Part shown: positions 36,162 through 49,378 of the stretch, one piece after another
How positions within the stretch are numbered: the stretch's first letter is position 1
How the letters are laid out: each line of letters starts with the position of its first letter
Assembly (NCBI GenBank): GCA_963681505.1
Contig: OY811975.1
Coordinates: 7,307,490-7,371,489 of the forward strand
Length of the DNA stretch: 64,000 nt
Origin: Eunapius fragilis
Taxonomy: Eukaryota > Porifera > Demospongiae > Spongillida > Spongillidae
Reading direction: 5' to 3'
Translations under genes and position numbers: made by a program
Notes under the pieces: model-generated
Database searches by the model: none
What the model was told of the DNA's origin: nothing
Seen by the model: only the letters and a program-made list of their open reading frames with translations

Positions 36162-39100
36162 TGGAACGCCAAATGAGTCATAAATGAGTGATAAATTTAT
36201 CGACTGCTTTTGATCATCGATCGACATCAATCGACAGCTTTTGATCATCGATCGACAGCTTTCGACCATCGACATCTTTTGACCATCGACAGCTTTTGAC
36301 CATCGATCGACAGCTTTTGACCATCGATGATAGGTGGATCAATGATCGATGCATCGATGATCGATACATCGACTATCGATGCATCGACTATCGATGCATC
36401 GACTATCGATGCATCGAGTATCGATGGCTGATTGATCGATGGCGATCGATCAATCACACATCGATCGACAGCTTTTGACAATCGACAGCTTTTGATCATC
36501 GATCGATCATTATGGGATGTAATTTTTATTCTAATTCAACGCAAGAATTACATATAGCAACAGCCTGATTATTCTCTATACGTGTAACATGTGTACTGTA
36601 GGCTGTCGTACTTTAAAGGTTTGGCTGAAACCAGGGTGCACTTGCCACATTTGGAGACGTCGATGTTGATGGCTGCTATGCTGAAATATATGGTCCGAAT
36701 AAGAAAAATGAAGCAACTGGTTGATCAAGTACAACAATTTACATCATTCAAAGCCTTTATGGTTCAACAACCCGTCACCACTTTTTAATGGTGGTGGTAT
36801 GCATATAGAGTGTCAGTATGTAGGGGCCAACCTTTTTGTGTTAATTATTCATTTGCATAGCCATTACAGCAATCGTATAGCGACAGGTTTTCTAAAAACA
36901 TGGACGGATCTCGTTTATCGAATTGAAGGTACTTGCATGTCTGATCTGTACGTATACGTATTTGTCGTTGGAGAAATTATTATATGCATGGTGGCTTGAG
37001 AAGTATGTAATATATTTATGTAGATCTAGATGTTAGAAAATTGGCGGGCGATGCAATTAGCGTGTAAGCAAATAAGCACTGCAATAAGTAAATAAGAGTG
37101 ATATAATTGCTAAACATCTATGTGGAAGAAGATCAATTCAGTAGCCGGCAATCCTCTTGTCAGGACGCCATGCATGCATGGTCTAGCAGCCAACTGACTG
37201 CTGGAGAGGGGTGTACAGAGTCCTCACACCATATCAACGAATCCATTGGGAAGGAGGCCATGTTAGTCAATTGAGGGTTAATTGTGAACCAATTGTGCAT
37301 GATCATAAACTGTTTTGAGTCAAGGCGTGACAAATTACATGTGCGCAGTGTGTTCTCTGATATTGCAGATGTATTACTGATACTTTGTTCGAGTTGCATG
37401 GCCAGCTATTGCTCATGATCAATGGCATCATTTTCTTTATAGGTGAAGCACACACTAATAACTGCTATGAATATTTACACAGTGTCAGTTTGTCGCCATA
37501 AACAGACCAGCATGAAAAGGAATGAGTTGTTGTGTGTCTCTGTATGTACAGATTTGCATTTTTATGAAGGGATGGTATTGTGTGTGTGTGTGTGTGTGTG
37601 TGTGTGACTATGTTTATGCATGTGTGTTCTGCGCTATATGATATGGCTCACCTTTTGACTGTGGCCACACCCTCTTAGCTATGCTGTTCATATTATGCTG
37701 TCAGCGTGTTTGAAACAATGGTATGAAGAAATAGTCAAATAATCCGACTATGATAAGCAGTTGGGCACATACCTCTCAATGCTTTGCAAGGCAATTCTTT
37801 GGCTGACTGACTTAAACTCAAGCCAGCACATGGAATGCTTCAGCTCATTCAGGATGGATAGGTTGTTATAGCCTGATGCTATGGATGCCAGACAGTAACA
37901 TAAGTAGAAAAAAAAAGGGAACTGTATTGTATTGCCTGATGGTCCACCTTTACCAGACGTGTGCTGCCCCCCCCCCCCCCCCCCCTCCCCCCCACACACC
38001 ACCACCCTTCTTGTTAGTTTTAGGTTTGCTTTCAAAGTGGTCAAGGATATTTAATATTTAGATCTGTGATTTGCATTGCCTAACTAACACATATCCTCTT
38101 TCTCAGTCAGATCCACTAACAAAAATTCTTCCAGAGTGCTCTTAAATGGCACTGTGCACAGATAAAATATGTGAGATTGAGCAGGGATCATTCACTCCTG
38201 TTGTGCTCTCAACAACTGGAGGCTGCATGCCACTATATGTACTACCAACAAACATTTTCATAATCGCACAGCACAATCAGATCATGGGGTGGGGGGTGGC
38301 GTTGCCGCCATCTATGCTTAGGCAATTGTCCATATATGGTTACTGAGTATGGTTATCAGAACAGTACCATCATATGAAGAGAACAATATACGCCTCCCTC
38401 CCTCAATTGAATTGACAGTCGGAGATTCGAAGATACCCATGTCCATAAGAACATCTTGCACAACATTTTAAAGGCATCCAATATTTCCCATTTTTTGTGT
38501 ACGGTAATTATTAATCTACATGTCGAGATCTCATATCTACATGTAATTGCAACTTTGAACTCACCCAACAGAAGTGCATGCGCAGTCTAGACAGGATTGA
38601 ATGCTGATGACTGTGTATTGTGTATGGTGGTGTATATATGTGTGTGCTTGTGTACACCTTGTAATGCTGGATTGGAAGTAGCCCACATATATGTGCGGAG
38701 TGTACTTCCAATCCAGTGTTATAAGAAACACATACTTATACAGGTAAATAGAACATTCTCTAACACGAAAGTTGTTGGTATATAGGATTGATCAATGGTG
38801 GTGTAAAATGCACGGATACAAGAGTGACAGAAATATGACTGGAAAATTGAAATAGATCTCATCACACAAGTGAATGATGCCTGCTCAATCTCACACATTT
38901 CATCTGTACAGAGTGTCATTTAGGAGCACTCTGGAAGAATTTCTGTTGGCGGATCTGACTGAGAAAGAGGGTATGTGTTAGTTAGGCAATGCAAATCACA
39001 GCTCTAAAGGTTACATATCACTGATCTCTTTGAAAACTAACAAAGGGAGGTGAGGATGGGGGGAGGGGGGGCATGGACCATCAGGCAATATCAAATAGGT

Positions 39101-39390
39101 CAATACCTCCTTTTTTCTATTTATGTCACTGTTGGCACCCAAAGCATCAGATCATAACCCATCCATCCATCCTGGATGAGCTAAAGCATTCCATGTGCTT
39201 TTAAGTCACACAGCTAAACAAATTGCCTTGCCAAGCATTGGCCCAACTGCTTATCATAGTCGGCTATTTCTTCATACCATTGTTTCAAGCACGCTGACAG
39301 CACAATATGAACAGCATAGTTAAGAGGGGGTGTGGCCACAGTCCAAAGGTGAGCCATATCAAATACTCCAGAACACACATGCATAAACAG

Positions 39391-39427
<37 letters not shown>

Positions 39428-40863
39428 ACCACCCCTTCATAATAATGCAAATCTGTACATACAGATACACACAACAACTCATTCCTTGTCTGTTTATGGC
39501 GGACAAACTGTGACACTGTGTGTAAATATGCATAGCAGTTATTAGTGTGTGCCTCCACCTTCAAAGAAAATGATGCCATTGATCATGGGCAATAGCTGGC
39601 CTTGTAACTCGAACAAAGTATCAGTAATGCATCTGCAATATCAGAGAACACACTGTGCACATGTAATTTGTCACTCCTTGACTCAAAACAGTTTATGACC
39701 ATGCACAATTGGTTCACAACCCTCAAGTGACTAACATGGCCTCCTTCCCAATGGATTCATTGATATGGTGTGAGGACTCTGTATATCCAAGTCCAGCACA
39801 CCCCTCTCCAGCAGTCAGTTGGCTGCTAGACCATGCATGCATGGCGTCCTGACAAGAGGGTTGCTACTGAATTGATCATCTTCCACAAAGATGTTTAGCA
39901 ATTATATCACTCTTATTTACTTATTGCAGTGCTTATATGCTTACACGCTAGTTGCATCGGCCGCCAATTTTCTAACCGCATCTATATCTACATAAATATA
40001 TATATTACATACTTCTCAAGCCATCATGCATATAATAATTTCTCCAACGACACATACGTATACGTACAGATCAGACATGCAAAGTACCTTCAATTCGATA
40101 AACGAGATCCGTCGATGCTTTTAGAAAACCTGTCGATATATACGATTGCTGTAATGGCTATGCAAATGAATAATTAACACAAAAAGGTTGGCCCCTGCAT
40201 ACTGACACTCTATATGCATACCACCACCATTAAAAAGTGGCGTACGGGTTGTTGACCAATAAAGGCTTTGAACGATGTAAATTGTTGACCAATCAGCTGT
40301 TTCATTTTCATTATTCGGACCATATATTGCAGCATAGCAGCCATCGACATCGACGTCTCCAAATGTGGCAAGTGCACCCTGGTTTCAGCAAAAACCTTTA
40401 AAGTACGGCAGCCTACAGTACACGTATAGAGAATAATTGGATACGCCTATGCTGTTCTTCGCCCGCGCTATATGTAATTCTTGCGTTGAATTAAAATAAA
40501 AATCACATCCCATAATGATCGATCGATGATCAAAAGCTGTCGATTGTCAAAAGCTGTCGATCGATGTGTGATTGATCGATCGCCATTGATCAATCAGCCA
40601 TCGATACTCGATGCATCGATAGTCGATGCATCGATAGTCGATGCATCGATAGTCGATGTATCGATCATCGATGCATCGATCATCGATCCATCTATCATCG
40701 ACGGTCAAAAGCTGTCGATCGATGGTCAAAAGCTGTCGATGGTCAAAAGTTGTCGATGGTCGAAAGCTGTCGATCGATGATCAAAAGCTGTCGATTGATG
40801 TCGATCGATGATCAAAAGCAGTCGATAAATTTATCACTCATTTATGACTCATTTGGCGTTCCA
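36162..40863. mobile_element. 4.7-kb palindromic foldback element with TA duplication
   Basis: The sequence folds on itself. Arms of about 2 kb (36162-38215 and about 38870-40863) are near-identical inverted copies, with a spacer of about 650 bp. Ends read TGGAACGCCAAATGAGTCAT inward, flanked by TA (36160-36161, 40864-40865). The TA duplication suggests Tc1/mariner-type mobilisation, which is an inference. Terminal 300-bp blocks (36190-36500, 40515-40820) are packed with atcgatcgac and tcgatgcatcga motifs. The arms also contain (TG)n/(AC)n microsatellites (37579-37606, 39390-39424) and a C-run (37967-37985). Small open frames in the arms show no known domain. Confidence 0.85.
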
Positions 40864-41078
40864 TAAATCTGTACCTTTAATCAACTGATCATGAACTATC
40901 AATGATTTATTGGAGTGGATTGCCAGTACATGACCTTTAAACCAGCATCCCTCAAACGAGCTAAACAATCCCTCAACTGCTGGAAATGCTCATGGACAGT
41001 ATGACTAAATACAATTATGTCATCCAAAAATACCAGACAGGATGTCCAATGAATCCCTGCTAGAACACGTTCCATTAA

Positions 41079-42459
41079 TCATTGGAACGTGGCTGGGGCA
41101 TTGCACATCCCGAAGGGCATAACCTTAAACTGGTAGAGGCCATATGGGGTTATAAATGCAGTTTTTTCCTTGTCCCCAGGGTTAACTGCCACCTGCCAGT
41201 AGCCACTAGCTAAATCTATGGTTGAAAAATAGCGAGCACCCCCCAGGGCATCCAAAGTATCATCAATTCTAGGTAGAGGCTGGGCATCCTTACGGGTGCA
41301 GTCATTCACCTTCCGAAAATCTACACAAAACCTGGTAGACCCATCTTTTTTCCTGACTAGCACAATGGGTGATGCCCAGGGACTATGGCTAGGTTCAATA
41401 ACCCCACGTGACAGCATATCATCCAGTAACTCACGAACCTCCTGCTTCTGGTGAACTGGTAGTCGTCTGGCTTGCTGACGTACTGGCCGACTGCTCCCTG
41501 TGTCAATCGAATGGTACACTAGGCTGGTGTGGCCCAAACTGTTCTCCCCCACTGCAATTACATCCTTGAATTCCAGCAATAGTGATGCTGCAGCATCCAT
41601 TTCCTTTTCAGACAGTTTGTCAGCACCACGTAGCATGAGGTGGACCACATCTTCCACTCCAACGTTTGCTGTGATGTTTACAGGCTCCTGTATCACAGTG
41701 TACACAGTATGGCTGATGGGCCTTGCAACCGTCACCTTCTCACCCTTGTGGACCATCACTGTTTCTGCTGAAGCATTAAGAACTTGTATTACTGTCTGTG
41801 AGGAACTTGCCTGAGACAAGGAATGTGCCACAACAAGGCAGTGTTGTTCCATGAAATTATTAAGTGGCTCCAAAAGGACATCTGTCTGGTGTGTCAGCTG
41901 ACTCGTCTGCACATCTATTTTTACTGGAAGACGTATCTGGCAATAGGGTGGTATCTCATTGTTCTCTGCCATGGACACAAAGCAGACAGCATTATCAACA
42001 TGCTCTCTTGTACACATGTGCACCTGTTGCCCACCCGCATACAACACCTTTTGCTGCATGTCCAGAACACAGCCATGTTGAGACAAAAAATCAGCCCCAA
42101 GAAGGCACTCCTGAGTAAGGCTCGTGGCTATTAATACCATGTGTACAGCTGACAAGCCCCCAACTTTAATCACCAATGCACACTGCCCAACTAATCCCAG
42201 TTTTTCACCATTCGCTGTTACCACTGCTCATACTGGTGCTTCCAAACTGTACCCCCTGTTCTTTACCTTTAATTCCTTCCATACTTCCTCCCTTATCAGT
42301 GTAACCGCTGACCCCGTGTCCAACAGCAGTTTGGTGTTGCGTCCTGCAACAGAACCTATCACCATCAACGTTGAGCTTACCGCTGCCACACTGTCCTTCC
42401 CCTTCCCTGTCCTCCGACGATGAGGGCAGTTCCGCTTCAAGTGTCCACGTTGACCACAT
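41079..42459 (-). pseudogene. Protease and reverse transcriptase of the second Gypsy (fossil)
   Basis: The minus strand reads from the retropepsin-like DTGSAV region (about 42.3 kb), through a second aspartyl-protease-like domain (CLLGADFLSQHGCVLDM), into reverse transcriptase motifs ending MPFGMCNAPATFQ. The family is Ty3/Gypsy. It is distinct from the first Gypsy in the window, as shown by a different primer-binding site and LTR. Confidence 0.85.
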
Positions 42460-43311
42460 GACCAGCAGGTACTGTTACACACCCTTTTTTTTGTAGTGGT
42501 GTACTCCTTCCTGGGCCTCATGGCTGCTAGTCCTGCAGGCGTCTTCAATAGCTCTAGCTGCTCCTGTAATTGTCGTATTGCAGCCTCCGAATCCTGAAGT
42601 TGCCTATTCAGCTCCTTGATAGTGGGAAGTGTGCTCTTGACAGGTTCCAGAGCAGATACAGTAGCTTCCATCTCCCCCTCCAGGAGTCCGACAGCCAAGG
42701 ACTCGTGCACACTCTATTCTTTGTGCAACCTTTTCTGCGCAGATTCTACAGTTTCCTGTTGCGTGGCTAGCTGTAGCGCCTCAGCAAGCGTCGCCGGCAT
42801 TTCGCGCATTAACTTCAACTGGACAGTGGGAGAGCGAACGCCTTGGATAAAATGATTTCTCACCATTTCCTGCTGCTGCTCCGTGGACCATTGAGGATAC
42901 GCCTTATCGGCTAGCTAAGTCAGTACTCCGACAAATTCACCCAATTTTTTGTCAGTCCTCTGCGTACGCTGCTGCAACTTAAACTGCCACTCGAGCTCGT
43001 TCCCGTCGGGGTGGTATTGGTCCTTCAGACAGCGAACAACTGCTTCATAGTCCGTGGAGACAGCCAACCCTTGTTGTGTAACAATATGGAAAGGAGCGTC
43101 CTCCAGTAGTGAAACAAGCTCACACGTCCACTGGTCTTCGGGTATCTTTACCTGGCGAACGTATAGCTCAAACCGCATTAGCCAGAGTGGAAGGTCCGTC
43201 CGCTTCTCTGAGAACCGTGGAGGTGGGCGCCGACTCATCCTTACTACCTGCTGTTCTCTTACGACGGCCGGTGTTTCCGCGTTTTCCAAGGTTGCAGACT
43301 CTTCGGCGCTC
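42460..43311 (-). pseudogene. Gag of the second Gypsy (fossil)
   Basis: Starts MSAEESATLENAETPAVV at 43311, then RTDLPLWLMRFELYVRQV and a capsid-like stretch, then a coiled-coil segment (LNRQLQDSEAAIRQLQEQLE) before the CCHC knuckle. Organisation is typical of Gypsy gag. Confidence 0.8.
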
Positions 43312-43333
43312 ATGATCCCACTCCTGACACCAA

Positions 43334-43465
43334 TGTAACAGACTTGGCGGTAACAGCACACAAAGATCATTGAAGGTAACAATATATGCACATATATAGG
43401 ACACAACACGCATGCGCACACGATCAAGGTTCAAGGTTCATATTAGTCATACAATGGGTGCTACA
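43334..43465 (-). repeat. LTR of the second Gypsy element
   Basis: 132 bp with TG..CA ends on the minus strand, directly upstream of the primer-binding site. There is no partner copy in the window, so the outer boundary rests on the TG..CA rule. Confidence 0.65.
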
Positions 43466-43957
43466 TCTACCAACCCATATTGGAGTAAGGTCTGGAGAAG
43501 AGAATGGAGGTCACTAACATGTGCAGGAATCAAACTTTTTATGTATGTGTGTTTAATTTGTTTGGTAGTGTGAACATTTCCGTTCTCTCCACATAAACTG
43601 ATTTCTGTCGCAATGGGCAAATGCCACAAATGGCTCAGCACAGCAGGGGACTTTCATGATGATTCATACATGTTTGTGTTAAGCTGACCATACACTAGAC
43701 AACAATATGAATTTTAGCAAAATTCTAGTAAAATATCAGTAAACTAATGTTTTACTGAAAATATAATTGGATTCATTGAGTTGCATGCAACATTGTTGCC
43801 TGGTGAATGGTCACCTTAAGGCAAGGCTACAAAATTGTCTACATGTAGATTTGACAAAATCAATTTGGGATCTGTTTACACAACATGACCACTACTGATG
43901 TGATGTGGTCAAGCAACCTTATGAGCATGCAACATCTACGCACACACACATACACAC
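43466..43957. other. Unassigned spacer
   Basis: No recognisable gene. It ends in a short (AC)n tract just before the EnSpm-like end. Confidence 0.5.
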
Positions 43958-45585
43958 CCCAGCAAAAAGTTCTGATCTTGACCGACTTGCCCAAGACTTT
44001 CCACGATCTTGCCCAAGGTGCCAACAGTGGCGGCGCGAGGGTCTCTGGTGCCCGGGGGCAGATTATGATATGGCGCCCCCCCCCCCCCCCCCCCCCCCTC
44101 CGCATCCGTGCAGTCTTAATTGCTATCCTTGTGGAGGTCCTGACAGTGGAGATAACCTATAGCGGTATTTGCGGTGTTAACACTTTGAAGTCGAGGCTTG
44201 GCTATCATATGATCATTTGGCCTAGGCCTAAATTTATTTTGTTTTGTTTAAGTATTTTCAAATCTTAGATAAACGCAGAACTTTGACAAAATTAAGGCAA
44301 AATTACGGTCTAGTGCAGCTCTAGATTATAGTTATATTAACAGTATTCTTCATATCAGTGCAAGTATCTATGGTCATACATGTGATTGAAAGAAATGATT
44401 TATTTTTAGATTAGTCATTAATTTAAAAGCTGGCTTTTCTTGACTTTTTTTCAGCGAATTGGTCGATAATCTGATCAAAGTCAACACTGTTGAATACTTC
44501 TTTCTCTATTGAAAGAATTGCAAGATTGCCCAACCGTTCTTGTGCCATAGTAGACCTCAGATAAGTTTTGGATTATCTTCAGCTTACTGAAGGATCTCTC
44601 ACAGCTTGCCACCGACACTGGCATAGTCAGCAAGATTTGCAATGCAGTCTGCAGGTTGGGGAAGACATCTTTTCCATACTGTATGGTGGCCTTCAGCAGT
44701 TCCTCTGGTGTTGATGGCAATGTCTGGCGGTTTGCAAACAGCATCTGGCAGTCAGTGATTTCTTGATACAGAGCTGCACCATTGACATCCTCTTCATAAA
44801 CCACACCGAAGTCAGCACACTGATGCACAAGATCTGACTCCACATCCCCATTGATTAGAGACTGCACATTCAACAGGAAGCCAAACTTGGAGTTCAGTTC
44901 CTGTAGCCGTATGCTTCTCTCTTGCAGTTCATGGCAGAGGGTGTCTAGGGAAAGCTTCATCACTCTGCCGGCCTCGTCTTGCACAATGAGGCCTGCATCA
45001 GGTTCACTCTCCTCTGGCATGAGCCGTTTCTTCTCATACGCCTTTCAGTGGAAATCTCCCATTTGTCTGTCAACTGAAGTCCTTGCTGCAGAGATCTTGC
45101 ACACAGATTGTAACGGTCATCTGTGAAGTTCTTCCAAAGTGAATCCAAATCTGTAGCAGCCTCATGAAGGTTCATGTTTGGTGACTGCAGGCGCTTCTGG
45201 ACCACATTAATCTTATGGAGGACTTCGTTCCAGAAATACAAATACACCACACAGTTAAATGTGAGAAGACTTTTCAGCAAGATTCCAGCTTTAGCTCTGG
45301 TGTCAGTTGACTCGTGCACAGGTCCTCATTGAGTAACTGAAGAAGCCCAACCAACTTCCCATATGACACAGCAATAGCTCGTACGGCTGCTTCTCTGGCA
45401 CTCCACCGAGTGTCTGATTCTTTCTTCACAGTCAGATCCAACATTTCTGACATTTTCTTCCAACGTGTAGTTGATCCAGAAAAGAAACTGTAAACTTCCT
45501 GAACAGTTCCAAAGAAAGTGATGATTGTGGGATCCACCGAGGCAGCATGAACACCTGCCAAATTCAGTGAATGGTTGTCCCAATT

Positions 45586-48454
45586 TGTTGAGGACACTGA
45601 TTAATTATCAAGTATTTGTAATTTTTGCTTGTTGTCGTATTTTTAGAATCGTTCGTTCGATACGAAAGGCAAGGTGTAGTTGCGAGTAGTTACAGAGGGT
45701 AGAATCCTTTACATTTTTTGGTCCTTCGAGCCGGGAATATTCCTGTCATCAGAATCAGCCTCGTTGAATCTGGTTCTACTCTCGGAGCAGTGGTTTGCTT
45801 CGTATTATGATCACGTGCTCACTCGATTTCGACCTTTTCGAACTACACCTACAATGAGCCAAGAAGCTTTAACTTCGCTTCGGAAAAAGAGAGGCGTCAC
45901 TCGCGCTTCTGTGACAAAGATTGGTAATCGTCTACGAGAGCTAGAAAGCGACCCGAGTGCTCCTGATGTTGCCGAACACGCTTAACGCCATATTGCAAAG
46001 CTACAGACGCTAGCTGCTGAATTCAAGATTCAGCAACACGCCGTAATTGACCTCGTTGATGGCGAAGAAGCGCTGGCAGCTGAACAAGAAATATTGGGCA
46101 ACTTCGACGACGAAATAACTCGACTCCATATTGGATTGAAGAAACTCGCAAATACTAGCGCGTTATCCAAGTCATCCAATTTAGCCAAAGTTGCTGTGAA
46201 ACGCTTGAAACACCTCAGCAAAAGTGTTTCCGAAATAGCTGACAGTATTAGATCCATTACAGACAATGATGACAATACATGTCTCCTTCAGCAACATCAA
46301 GAACAATTGACAGACATAAAAAAGGAGCTATCAGCCATCACACAAGAGTTCTTGTCTGCAGATCATGAGGATAGCAGTGAATTTGACGACTTTTTATCCA
46401 GAATGGAACGTGACCACTTCAACTGTGCACTCAAGCTTCGCAAACTACTTCACGTAACGACCACAACAGTACCAAGCACTGATCAGAAATCTATCAAACT
46501 TCCCAAGCTGGATGTCCCTACATTTGATGGCAACATACTAAACTGGACTACCTTTTGGGAGCAATTCGACATCTCCATTCACTCTCGAACTGACCTACCT
46601 GATGCAGAGAAGCTCGCTTATCTGAGAAATGCTCTAGGAAGTGGTAATGCTAAACAGGTCATAGAAGGGCTTAGCAAGTCTGGAGAGCAATACGACGAAG
46701 CAGTCACCTGTCTGAAAACCAGATATGACAAACCACGCCTTATTCATCAAGCTCATGTACGCAAAATTGTAGAGATGCCTAGTCTCAAGGATGGCACCGG
46801 GAAAGAACTCCGGCGACTGTATGATACAGCACAACAACACTTGCACGCTTTGAAAGCCATGGGTTGTGAACCAGAGGGATCATTTATCACCTCAATGTTA
46901 GAGCTCAAATTTGATGCTCAAACCATGTTTGAGTGGCAGCAATACAGTAATGAGTCTACTGACGTTCCGCCTTACCAGACGTTGCTTGACTTTGTCAATC
47001 TACGTGCTCAAGCCTATGAATTTGCAACGACTGACTTCGGAAAGAGAAACAGTATAAACGAAACACCTGTGAAGAAAGCAAACCCTGTGGCCTCATTTGC
47101 AGCAAATACAGACTCCAAGGGTGTGAGTTGTATAGTTTGTAAGGAAAGGCACCCTCTTTTCCTTTGTTTGAAATTTAAGGCTATGACACATGAGGAAAAG
47201 CGGGCAATCTTGAATTCCAGTAACGTGTGTCTGAACTGTTTGAAACCAGGACACATTGTCAAGAATTGTAGATCACTGCACAAATGCCATGTCTGCCAAA
47301 GACCTCATCATACCCTACTTCACATTGAAAGGAACGAACAACCTCCACTACCTCACAGTACAATCCCACCAACTACTGTGTCATCACACATTGCTACGAA
47401 GATTCAAGCAGACACGCTGCTTTTGACCTGCCGTATTCTAGTCAAGTCGCCCAATGGAATGGTTGTTACAGCTCGTGCGCTCCTTGATAGTGCCTCTTCA
47501 GCTTCGTTTGTGAGTGAAAGACTGGCCCAAGCTTTAAACTTACCTCGTTCTCGACAAACTGCTTATATTTCTGGAATTGCTGGTTTAACCAAATCATCAC
47601 CTCTCCAATCCATAACCAATTTCAAGATTTCGACGTCTCACCCTAATGTTGAAGAAATAGATGTAACTGCTATTGTTATTCCCAAAGTGACCTGTGATCT
47701 ACCTTTGACGCACATTTCTCTTGATCTCAACTGGGACCATCTAAATGATATCCCTTTAGCTGATCCTGATTTTGCAACTCCCTTCCAGAATAGACGTTCT
47801 TCTTGGAGTGGAGATCTTTGTTGCAGTGTTACTTCAAGGACAGAAATCTGGTCCGCCTGGATCACCACTAGCAGTTGAAACTAAATTAGGTTGAGTTTTA
47901 GCTGGGAGTACAACTATTCCCAAATGCGATGAAAGAATTGATGTGACCTCGAATCACATTTTTCTTACAGGCGACGATTTACTACGCAAATTCTGGGAGA
48001 TTGAAGAAAAACCAATGGAAACTCCAATTTTGACTCCAGAAGAGAACACTGTCGTCAGGCATTTTGAATCTCACCATACGCGGTCTGAATCAGGTAGATT
48101 CATCGTACCCCTAGCCAAACGATCTGACTCAAACCCACTAGGTGAATCAAGAACCCAGGCTGTTTGTCGTTTCATGCACTTGGAACGCTCATTGCTATCT
48201 AAAGGATCATTCCCAGAATTCAAAACTGTGACAGTGCGAACAAGTTCCGGGAATCTTTATACTCGACCTGTTGTGAAGGTTGCACCTCTACTGTTTAAAG
48301 ACTGATTGTCTTTGGCCGGGAGTATATGTTGAGGACACTGATTAATTATTAAGTATTTGTAATTTTTGCTTGTTGTCGTATTATTAGAATCGTTCGTTCG
48401 AAGCGAAAGGCAGGGTGTAGTTGCGAGTAGTTACAGAGGGTAGAATCCTTTACA
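45586..48454 (+). mobile_element. Fossil BEL/Pao LTR element, short, lacking most of pol
   Basis: Two 128-bp LTRs (45586-45713 and 48327-48454, TGTTGAGGAC..CTTTACA) differ at about five positions (roughly 96% identical), a fairly young insertion. Flanking duplication CAATT (45581-45585, 48455-48459). The primer-binding site TGGTCCTTCGAGCCGGGA just inside the left LTR is the one commonly seen in BEL/Pao elements. The coding part covers gag and protease and only the beginning of the polymerase region. RNase H and integrase are not recognised, so it cannot be autonomous. Confidence 0.92.
46094..47878 (+). pseudogene. BEL/Pao gag and protease (fossil)
   Basis: An open frame of about 594 codons. 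It has a coiled-coil N-terminus, a DUF1759-type gag segment (LPKLDVPTFDGNILNWTTFW, KLAYLRNALG) and zinc knuckles (CIVCKERHPLFLC, CLNCLKPGHIVKNC). An aspartyl protease segment follows (ARALLDSASSASFVSERLA), typical of BEL/Pao. The frame at 47943-48305 continues into the region preceding reverse transcriptase. Confidence 0.88.
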
Positions 48455-48897
48455 CAATTGATGAAGACTGCTTTGGGGATCCTTTCACGAAGTCTTGTCT
48501 GCACACCACTGATGGACCCAGACGTCACAGCTGCATTGTCATACATTTGCGCATGACAGTCAAGGAAATTCAAGCCATCATCCTGCACTGATTTGAGGAT
48601 AATTGCTTCATATCCAGCAGCATCTTTTTTGTCTAGCTCAACAAATTTGATGAAGGTTTCTTTCACTCTAACATTCCCTGTTTCAAAATCAGACTGCACA
48701 TAGCGTATCACTTGTGATAGCTGTTCTGTGTGCGACACATCTGGTGTAGAATCGTACAAAATCCCAATGTATTTTGCTTCTTTGATTTCCTTGATTATTT
48801 TGTCACGAACTGCACCAGCCAACAGTGATAAAAATTCATTTTGGATGTCATGGGAGAGATATGATACACTGTGAGGATTTTCTCTCACATTCTTTAA

Positions 48898-49378
48898 TGT
48901 CTAATGTCCTGGGTGTGCTCCGCGGTGCACGTTTGTACACCGCGGGGTACGCAAAACAAAGTTTTTGTTTTTTGCATTCCGTCGTTTCAGCATTCTAGTA
49001 AAGTTTGACTGTTATGCCACGTTGTATAAGTCCTTATCTGCCTGGGCCGAAGCATTGAAGGCCTAATACCGTTCGCTGCTCTTACAGCAACTTGTCACAG
49101 CGGAGGCACGCGAAACTTCTGGTACGTATGTTATTATTATTTTTCAATTACCGCGTACACTCGCCGTACAGTGTACCTCCGCTGTGGCGACTTGTTGTAT
49201 TAGCAGCGAAAGGTTCTAGGCCTTCAAAGCTTCAGCCCAAGCAGATAAGGACTTATACAACGTGGCATAACAGTCAGACTTCACTAGAATGCTGAAACGG
49301 CGGAATGCAAAAAAATTTGTTTTGCGTACCCCACGGTGTACAAACGTGCACCGCGGAGCACGCCCAGGACATTAGACA
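48898..49378. mobile_element. 481-bp palindromic MITE with TTAA duplication
   Basis: Flanked by TTAA (48894-48897, 49379-49382), within the hAT transposase. The two halves are near-perfect inverted copies: TGTCTAATGTCCTGGG ends, then gctccgcggtgcacgtttgt and ccttatctgcc..gcattgaagg blocks. A loop of roughly 60-80 bp around 49120-49170 separates them. It has no coding capacity. The RNA or single strand would form a hairpin of about 200 bp. Confidence 0.9.

Larger units (their letters stand above)
40918..43465 (-). mobile_element. Second fossil Ty3/Gypsy element (5' part only)
   Basis: On the minus strand an LTR (43334-43465, TGTAGCACCC..CTGTTACA, with tatatatg inside) is followed by TGGTGTCAGGAGTGGGA, a typical Gypsy primer-binding site. 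Next come gag (from 43311), a CCHC knuckle (CWSCGQRGHLKRNCP), a protease motif (LLLDTGSAVTLI) and reverse transcriptase (FCVDFRKVNDC, FSTIDLASGYWQVAV, FLDDIIVFSH). The element stops near 40918, close to the palindromic element. No RNase H, integrase or second LTR is seen. Incomplete, with few breaks in the part that remains. Confidence 0.88.

Noticed and set aside
36591-36999. Protein-coding gene in the palindrome arm
   Set aside because: The frames are short and lack domains. Partner frames in the other arm are interrupted differently.
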